A DNA stretch of 19,024 bases from Butyrivibrio sp. (GTDB taxonomy: Bacteria; Bacillota; Clostridia; Lachnospirales; Lachnospiraceae): the NCBI GenBank assembly GCA_016297265.1, contig JAEDHB010000028.1, positions 1 through 19,024 on the forward strand. The letters run 5' to 3'. Within the stretch, counting starts at the first letter, position 1. The number at the start of each line of letters is the position of its first letter. The translations under genes were made by a program, and so were the position numbers. The notes beneath the pieces are model-generated. The model ran no database searches and was not told the origin of the DNA. It was given only the letters and a program-made list of their open reading frames with translations. Shown here piece by piece: positions 15,845-19,024 of this stretch.

Positions 15845-15866
15845 ATTTCTTATTGCTATATATTCA

Positions 15867-16286
15867 TCATTTCATTTCTTTTTTAAGAAATCGAACAGTT
15901 TTTTTGATATATTTCTTTTTTGCAGAGTAAATTATAGGTTGACCGATCTCTTTAGAATTTATTCTATATACGCAATCATCAGTAGATATTAGTGCTGAAT
16001 TTCCATTCATAAAATCTATTTCAATATCATAATTGATGTCTGAATCATTAGTAATGTTCTCAACTCCGGTTCCACCCATTCTGGCCAAATTGGCAATAAA
16101 CTTATCTCTATCACTGCCGGTAATTTCAATTTCCTTACCATTGTATTTTATTCTTGTAGAATCACTGCCCACATTGAGACTATTACGTGGTCCCTTTGGT
16201 ACATTTTTGCTCTTATATATCAACACCCCTGCCACTGCACCAAGAATCACCAGTATTACTGATATCAGAATCACTTTCTTTTTCAT
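15867..16286 (-). CDS. Small membrane-anchored protein of unknown function
   Basis: 139 aa from the ATG at 16286, which has GGAGGG six bases upstream; an in-frame ATG 19 codons earlier lies inside the end of the preceding gene and lacks a site. Residues 4-24 form one hydrophobic helix after MKKK (signal anchor), so about 110 residues lie outside. The outer part has a small alpha/beta pattern: IKYNGKEIEITGSDRDKFIA, then DINYDIEIDFMNGNSALIS and a lysine-rich end. It loosely resembles the small DUF5301-type proteins, but I cannot confirm this. It follows the secreted peptidase gene by 16 bases, so it may serve that peptidase, for example as inhibitor or partner; that is inference from position only. 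It is AT-rich like its neighbour. Confidence 0.75.
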   Translation of the reverse strand: MKKKVILISVILVILGAVAGVLIYKSKNVPKGPRNSLNVGSDSTRIKYNGKEIEITGSDRDKFIANLARMGGTGVENITNDSDINYDIEIDFMNGNSALISTDDCVYRINSKEIGQPIIYSAKKKYIKKTVRFLKKEMK

Positions 16287-16302
16287 AGATATCCCTCCGT
16301 AA

Positions 16303-17409
16303 CTAAATATACACCACAGTATCGCAAGCCATAAAATTAACATAGATTATCGCATTTTCTTCAGGAACATCCCATCCTATGTTAATCTTGAAAAATGCTG
16401 CGTTTTCAAATGATCTCATACCCTTATACAATACATAACCTAATCCTAATGCCCAATGATTTCCTATAGTAGGGCATTTCTTTCCTGAAATACCAATAAT
16501 GCATGGTCTATCATTATCTATTGTATTCATTATCTTTTGCAAATGAGTTCCATCACTATCTTCTTCAATATATCTGCAAGATTGCTTCAATCCAATTTCT
16601 TTTAGATATTTGTTAATACCATTTCTCAATTGTCCACATGTGGTTCCATTACCGTAATCATAACATAACTCAATAAAATGATTAACTAACAACTTCTGAT
16701 AGGCATAACTATTTCCCATATATGTCTTATCTTTGATATAGGTTTTACTAATATTGTCATAATAATAATATATCATCAATGCTGCGGCTGTGGAACCACA
16801 ATTATTATTAAAATTATAACAAAATAAGCGTGATTTGCCAGACAGATTTTTTACATATCTAGATTTTAAACCTGTAAAATATGTAAGCTTATAGCTGTAA
16901 TTGCCATTTTCGTCCTTTATACCGTCGGGATATGTAATATAAACGGCCCCTTTAGCATCTGTTGCTATATTGCTTTTCAATTTCAATTTGAATTTGATGT
17001 TATAATTAGCTTCCTTCCTGATTTTTCTCATTTCATCCTTTTTGCTAGTAATATTATGTCGATTTGTTGGCTTATCATATCTCGTCTTTTGATAATAATA
17101 TGAATAAGCACCATCATAATAGTAGAATTCAGCTTCTTTGGCATATTCTTCAATCACTGCATTATCGGAATACTCCATCAATACGCCATCAATTCCTATA
17201 ATAGCATAACCGTCATTAACTCCTTTCAAGTAATATGCTATTACCTCTCCATCACCATTTAGTAAATTCTTAAAACTGTCTGTTGATATTTCTAATGTGT
17301 CTGTTACATAAAATGTGTCTTGATTTACACATTCTCCTGCATGTGTATTAATTTGCACTGTTCCTGCTAAAATTGTAATGCATAAAATAATTGTTAATAT
17401 TTTTTTCAT
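16303..17409 (-). CDS. Secreted papain-like cysteine peptidase (C10/C39-like)
   Basis: 368 aa with a clear signal peptide (MKKILTIILCITILAGTVQI, cleavage near residue 24). Residues about 50-85 (AYYLKGVNDGYAIIGIDG, then VLMEYS) look like the inhibitory propeptide of the streptopain/C10 group. The catalytic domain runs from about 190: Cys204 in NNNCGSTAAALMIYYYYDN, His318 in GNHWALGLGYVLYKG and a possible Asp347 in INIGWD. The Cys-to-His spacing and GSTAAA motif fit C10/C39-like fold peptidases, but overall I cannot assign a named family. GGAGGG seven bases before the ATG sets the start. A LytTR-like direct repeat and an extended -10 lie upstream, so it may be controlled by a cell-density or stress regulator located elsewhere. 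Sampled lines are about 30% G+C, lower than the hyp genes, a hint of transfer. Confidence 0.8.
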   Translation of the reverse strand: MKKILTIILCITILAGTVQINTHAGECVNQDTFYVTDTLEISTDSFKNLLNGDGEVIAYYLKGVNDGYAIIGIDGVLMEYSDNAVIEEYAKEAEFYYYDGAYSYYYQKTRYDKPTNRHNITSKKDEMRKIRKEANYNIKFKLKLKSNIATDAKGAVYITYPDGIKDENGNYSYKLTYFTGLKSRYVKNLSGKSRLFCYNFNNNCGSTAAALMIYYYYDNISKTYIKDKTYMGNSYAYQKLLVNHFIELCYDYGNGTTCGQLRNGINKYLKEIGLKQSCRYIEEDSDGTHLQKIMNTIDNDRPCIIGISGKKCPTIGNHWALGLGYVLYKGMRSFENAAFFKINIGWDVPEENAIIYVNFMACDTVVYI

Positions 17410-17468
17410 CCATTTACCCTCCGTAACTTTTGATAATTATTTAATATTCCTACTATGTGGCTATTCAT
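17406..17468 (-). other. Possible 20-residue leader ORF overlapping the peptidase start
   Basis: An ATG at 17468 opens a 20-codon frame (MNSHIVGILNNYQKLRRVNG) whose TGA overlaps the peptidase ATG as ATGA. It would allow translational coupling. The only strong ribosome binding site, AGGAGGGGAGG, is about 20 bases upstream, too far for normal use, so it may not be translated. Confidence 0.2.
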
Positions 17469-17527
17469 TTGATAATAAAAATGTTTTACCTCCCCTCCTA
17501 AATTTGAACAAACCACATTACCATCTT

Positions 17528-17536
17528 AATATAGCA
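17528..17536 (-). promoter_or_regulatory. Extended -10 box (TGCTATATT) of the peptidase gene
   Basis: TGC-TATATT on the minus strand gives a good extended -10 about 120 bases before the peptidase ATG. The position 17 bases further up has no good -35, as is common for promoters that need an activator. The repeat pair at 17566-17596 ends about 30 bases upstream of this -10. Confidence 0.45.
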
Positions 17537-17565
17537 CTTTTTTTCTTTTTTTATATAAAACTGTA

Positions 17566-17596
17566 GTGAATGGTAGTAAAATGTGTCATGAACGGT
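17566..17596 (-). promoter_or_regulatory. Candidate LytTR-type response regulator binding site (direct repeat)
   Basis: On the minus strand ACCGTTCAT (17596-17588) and ACCATTCAC (17574-17566) are direct repeats separated by 13 bases, inside a longer 12-base match TACTACC(G/A)TTCA repeated at 22-base spacing. The first copy fits the known LytTR consensus [TA][AC][CA]GTTN[AG][TG] at all nine positions, the second at seven. Such paired repeats bind AgrA/ComE-type regulators. No regulator gene is in the window. Confidence 0.5.
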
Positions 17597-17679
17597 AGTA
17601 TTTTGTTAAAAAAGCACTAGACAAACTCTTTACCGTAACAAATTATTTACTTACAAATATATGATCGTACACTCAATCT

Positions 17680-17772
17680 ATAGCAATTTTATAGAATTCC
17701 AACCAATATCATAGTAGCATAAATGCATTCTGTTGACACCACCCGATACCCCCCAATATCGGGTGGTTTTTT
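17680..17772 (+). ncRNA. Possible short plus-strand transcript with C-rich terminator loop
   Basis: A clear plus-strand terminator at 17738-17772 has no gene in front of it on that strand. A weak promoter-like pair TTTACT (17646-17651), 16 bases, TACACT (17668-17673) could start an RNA near 17680, giving about 93 nt. Its terminator loop is CCCCCCAA, a C run able to pair with ribosome binding sites. The promoter is weak, so this is a low-confidence call. Confidence 0.25.
17738..17772 (+). terminator. Intrinsic terminator on the plus strand
   Basis: ACCACCCGATA (17738-17748) pairs perfectly with TATCGGGTGGT (17757-17767), followed by a six-T run. The T run exists only in the plus direction. 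No plus-strand gene lies upstream. Confidence 0.7.
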
Positions 17773-17797
17773 CTCATAAATTCCGATCTAATTACAT

Positions 17798-17855
17798 TCT
17801 GATTAGCGGTCGTCAAATGGGCACCCGTGCAAGCACGGTGCCCATTTTCCTCGTC
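17798..17855. repeat. 58-bp direct repeat, copy 1 (contains a hairpin)
   Basis: It begins TCTGATTAGCGGTCG and ends TTTTCCTCGTC. Inside, AAATGGGCAC and CGTGC pair with GCACG and GTGCCCATTT (17815-17847) with one bulged base and an AA loop. It recurs at 17880 with a single base change. Confidence 0.85.
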
Positions 17856-17879
17856 TTAACAGGACCTCGCTCCGCTCGC

Positions 17880-17937
17880 TCTGATTAGCGGTCGTCAAAT
17901 GGGCACTCGTGCAAGCACGGTGCCCATTTTCCTCGTC
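17880..17937. repeat. 58-bp direct repeat, copy 2 (contains a hairpin)
   Basis: Identical to copy 1 except C17825 becomes T17907, which changes only the bulged base and keeps the 15-bp stem. The copies are 24 bases apart; the spacer holds CTCGCTCCGCTCGCT. Function unknown: a duplicated terminator or a small repetitive element next to the tRNA genes. Confidence 0.85.
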
Positions 17938-17945
17938 GCCATAAC

Positions 17946-17972
17946 AAAAGGAGCATTACTAAGTAATGCTCC
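17946..17972 (-). terminator. Terminator of the tRNA-Asn/tRNA-Leu unit
   Basis: GGAGCATTAC and GTAATGCTCC form a perfect 10-bp stem with a 3-base loop; TTTT follows on the minus strand. It starts eight bases after the tRNA-Leu 3' end. Confidence 0.75.
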
Positions 17973-17979
17973 AAAAAAG

Positions 17980-18065
17980 TGCCGGCGACCGGGGTCGAAC
18001 CGGTACGGGTATTACTACCCACGGGATTTTAAGTCCCGGGCGTCTGCCTATTCCGCCACGCCGGC
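17980..18065 (-). tRNA. tRNA-Leu (anticodon TAA)
   Basis: 86 nt with the long variable arm of class II tRNAs. Acceptor GCCGGCG/CGCCGGC, anticodon arm CGGGA/TCCCG with loop CTTAAAA (anticodon TAA), variable stem GGGTA/TACCC, T arm ACCGG-TTCGACC-CCGGT, discriminator A. CCA is not encoded. Confidence 0.95.
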
Positions 18066-18129
18066 ACGTTCTGCCTGAACCACCATCAGCTACTATTGCA
18101 GAATTATACTGCCACAGAAGCTTATTAGC

Positions 18130-18161
18130 GCAGAATCTGAAGCCGCGACTTCAGATTCTGC
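18130..18161 (-). other. Hairpin in the spacer between tRNA-Asn and tRNA-Leu
   Basis: GCAGAATCTGAAG and CTTCAGATTCTGC form a perfect 13-bp stem with a 6-base loop just after tRNA-Asn. No T run follows on the minus strand, so it may guide processing of a joint tRNA precursor or weakly terminate. Confidence 0.5.
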
Positions 18162-18165
18162 TTAT

Positions 18166-18240
18166 TGGCTCCGAGGGTGGGGCTCGAACCCACAACCTAT
18201 CGGTTAACAGCCGATTGCTCTACCATTGAGCTACCTCGGA
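18166..18240 (-). tRNA. tRNA-Asn (anticodon GTT)
   Basis: 72-nt body plus encoded CCA. Acceptor TCCGAGG/CCTCGGA, D arm GCTC/GAGC, anticodon arm ATCGG/CCGAT with loop CTGTTAA (anticodon GTT), T arm GTGGG-TTCGAGC-CCCAC, discriminator G. Unlike the Arg and Leu genes it encodes its CCA end. Confidence 0.95.
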
Positions 18241-18252
18241 ATATAAGGTTTT

Positions 18253-18300
18253 GTCCCGACGACAAGTGCTATTATACAGCACGTCCTTCGGGACTGTCAA
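18253..18300 (-). promoter_or_regulatory. Promoter of tRNA-Asn, embedded in an inverted repeat
   Basis: TTGACA (18300-18295), an 18-base spacer and TATAAT (18276-18271) lie about 30 bases before the tRNA. The arms GTCCCGA (18253-18259) and TCGGGAC (18288-18294), and inside them GTGCT (18266-18270) and AGCAC (18278-18282), form a dyad centred on the -10 box. This could be an operator, or a chance structure. Confidence 0.65.
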
Positions 18301-18493
18301 CCTGTTTTCACCAATTATTTTTATCAAATTTTGCCGAAAATCCGCTTTACTGTTATGGACTCTGTCCTTCAAAGATTTTGTCATTGAATCGGCACCCGAA
18401 TTCTCAGAAAATACAGCAGCCGCTGTCATTGCTCAGAGTTGCCTGAAGCTCACAGTTCCTTCGAATGTTGTAAAAAGCAAGAAAAAATCAAAA

Positions 18494-18693
18494 TTGCTTC
18501 AAACACTATCCTTCAAGCCCCCGTTTTATCGCCTAAAATTTTACAATTGTTGTAAATCTGATAAGCAATCTTGATTTGCTTCAACAATTTTTGAATTTTG
18601 TTGAAGCAAATTTCCCGGAATTTCAAATGCTTCAAAATGACCCTTGAAATGGACCGGTTTTGAGGCTAAAATACTATGATTGTTGAAGCAAAT
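18494..18693. repeat. Cluster of TTGTTGAAGCAAAT sites, one pair forming a perfect hairpin
   Basis: ATTTGCTTCAACAA (18574-18587) and TTGTTGAAGCAAAT (18598-18611) are perfect 14-bp inverted arms around a 10-base loop. A third full copy lies at 18680-18693. The 9-bp core TTGCTTCAA is also at 18494-18502, with near copies around 18628 and 18710. There is no T run to make it a terminator. The surrounding stretch from 18301 to 18720 holds no gene that I can support. Confidence 0.7.
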
Positions 18694-18722
18694 AAGAAAA
18701 AACAGCGATTACTTCAACATTT

Positions 18723-18865
18723 CCGGAGTTCACCGCCATAGATGACCGGAGTTCACCGCCACAGATGACCTGAATTCACTTGAGTGGCAGAAGGTCTGAG
18801 TTCATTTGAGTGGCAGATGACCTGAGCTCACTTGAGTGGCAGTCAGCTAGAGTTAACTGTCGCAG
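18723..18865. repeat. Degenerate tandem repeat array, 23- and 26-bp units
   Basis: Two 23-bp units (18723-18745, 18746-18768; CCGGAGTTCACCGCCAYAGA core, one difference) are followed by three 26-bp units (18769, 18795 and 18821; CYTGARYTCAYTTGAGTGGC core with R/Y marking variable bases) and a decayed sixth from 18847. All share the frame GAGTTCAC. The array starts 20 bases after the stop of the right-edge gene. Multiple repeats next to a gene end resemble transposase binding sites at IS21-type ends; this is unproven. Confidence 0.75.
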
Positions 18866-18884
18866 CCGCGCAGTATATGACTCG

Positions 18885-19024
18885 CTATTTTCCCAGCCTC
18901 TTGCTGATTTTGCGGCCCTTTGAGTTCTCGGCCTCGTATTCATCAACGTCCTTCGTGTCGAAGCTTTCAGGGTTTGCGATAGGAGCAGGTTCCTCCTCCT
19001 CAAGCTTTTTGTTTTCCTTCTTTG
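18885..19024 (-). CDS. C-terminal fragment of an unidentified protein, cut by the right edge
   Basis: 45 codons and a TAG at 18887-18885 are visible. The peptide is hydrophilic: KKENKKLEEEEPAPIANPES near the start, then DTKDVDEYEAENS and a basic end GRKISKRLGK. This looks like a natural charged C-terminal tail, unlike the Arg- and Leu-rich products of the other frames. No domain can be named from the tail. The repeat array just downstream raises the possibility of a transposase or other mobile-element protein, but that is a guess. Confidence 0.4.
   Translation of the reverse strand, partial: KKENKKLEEEEPAPIANPESFDTKDVDEYEAENSKGRKISKRLGK

Noticed and set aside
16287..16343. Upstream start (MLILWLAILW...) for the 139-aa protein
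   Set aside because: It lies within the end of the peptidase gene without a ribosome binding site; GGAGGG precedes the inner ATG.
18251..18574. Plus-strand 107-codon ORF upstream of the tRNA genes
   Set aside because: It starts inside the tRNA-Asn promoter dyad, has no ribosome binding site, and the product has no recognisable pattern.
18723..18865. CRISPR array
   Set aside because: Units are directly adjacent with no unique spacers, vary in length and drift in sequence; no cas gene is present.
18776..19003. Minus-strand 75-codon ORF at the right edge
   Set aside because: It runs through the tandem repeats and gives an Arg/Leu/Ser-rich product. A different frame gives a natural charged tail ending at 18885.

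Overview
The window reads like the chromosome of a low-to-mid G+C anaerobic Firmicute, most plausibly a Lachnospiraceae-type gut or rumen bacterium of the Butyrivibrio/Roseburia kind. This is inferred from strong AGGAGG-type ribosome binding sites, sigma-A promoters, two tRNA genes without an encoded CCA (Arg, Leu; the Asn gene encodes it), secreted cysteine peptidases and an Ech-type hydrogenase. No 16S or other marker is present, so the taxon is not proven. Nearly every gene is on the minus strand, so transcription runs from high to low coordinates.

The core (15718 down to 6215) is one operon of ten genes. Six encode a membrane-bound, energy-converting [NiFe] hydrogenase in the canonical order echA-B-C-D-E-F (NuoL-, NuoH-, NuoB-, NuoC-, NuoD- and NuoI-like subunits). 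Four maturation genes follow, hypF-C-D-E, which build and insert the Fe(CN)2CO group. Genes overlap or lie a few bases apart, a TTGACA/TATATT promoter precedes echA, and a stem-loop separates echF from hypF. The expected role is to couple oxidation of reduced ferredoxin to H2 formation and ion pumping. hypA, hypB and a maturation endopeptidase are absent; EchE ends right after its last Cys motif, so an endopeptidase should not be needed.

Below the operon come pncB (nicotinate phosphoribosyltransferase, own promoter), tRNA-Arg(ACG) with promoter and terminator, and a flippase-like LPG_synthase_TM membrane protein whose start lies only 50 bases after the tRNA. Then there is a small plus-strand transcription unit with no ORF (3236-3381: promoter, 5' hairpin, C-rich linker, terminator), a good candidate for an undescribed small RNA. 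A rhodanese protein, an rRNA-type methyltransferase and a secreted papain-family peptidase (running off the left edge) form a second small operon.

Above the hydrogenase lies a more AT-rich accessory stretch (15867-17600): a secreted C10/C39-like cysteine peptidase followed 16 bases later by a small membrane-anchored protein. Upstream of the peptidase is a 22-bp-spaced direct repeat that fits the LytTR response-regulator consensus. Beyond this come an orphan plus-strand terminator, a 58-bp duplicated hairpin element, a tRNA-Asn/tRNA-Leu pair, a cluster of TTGTTGAAGCAAAT sites, a 23/26-bp tandem repeat array and the C-terminal tail of a protein cut by the right edge, possibly the end of a mobile element.
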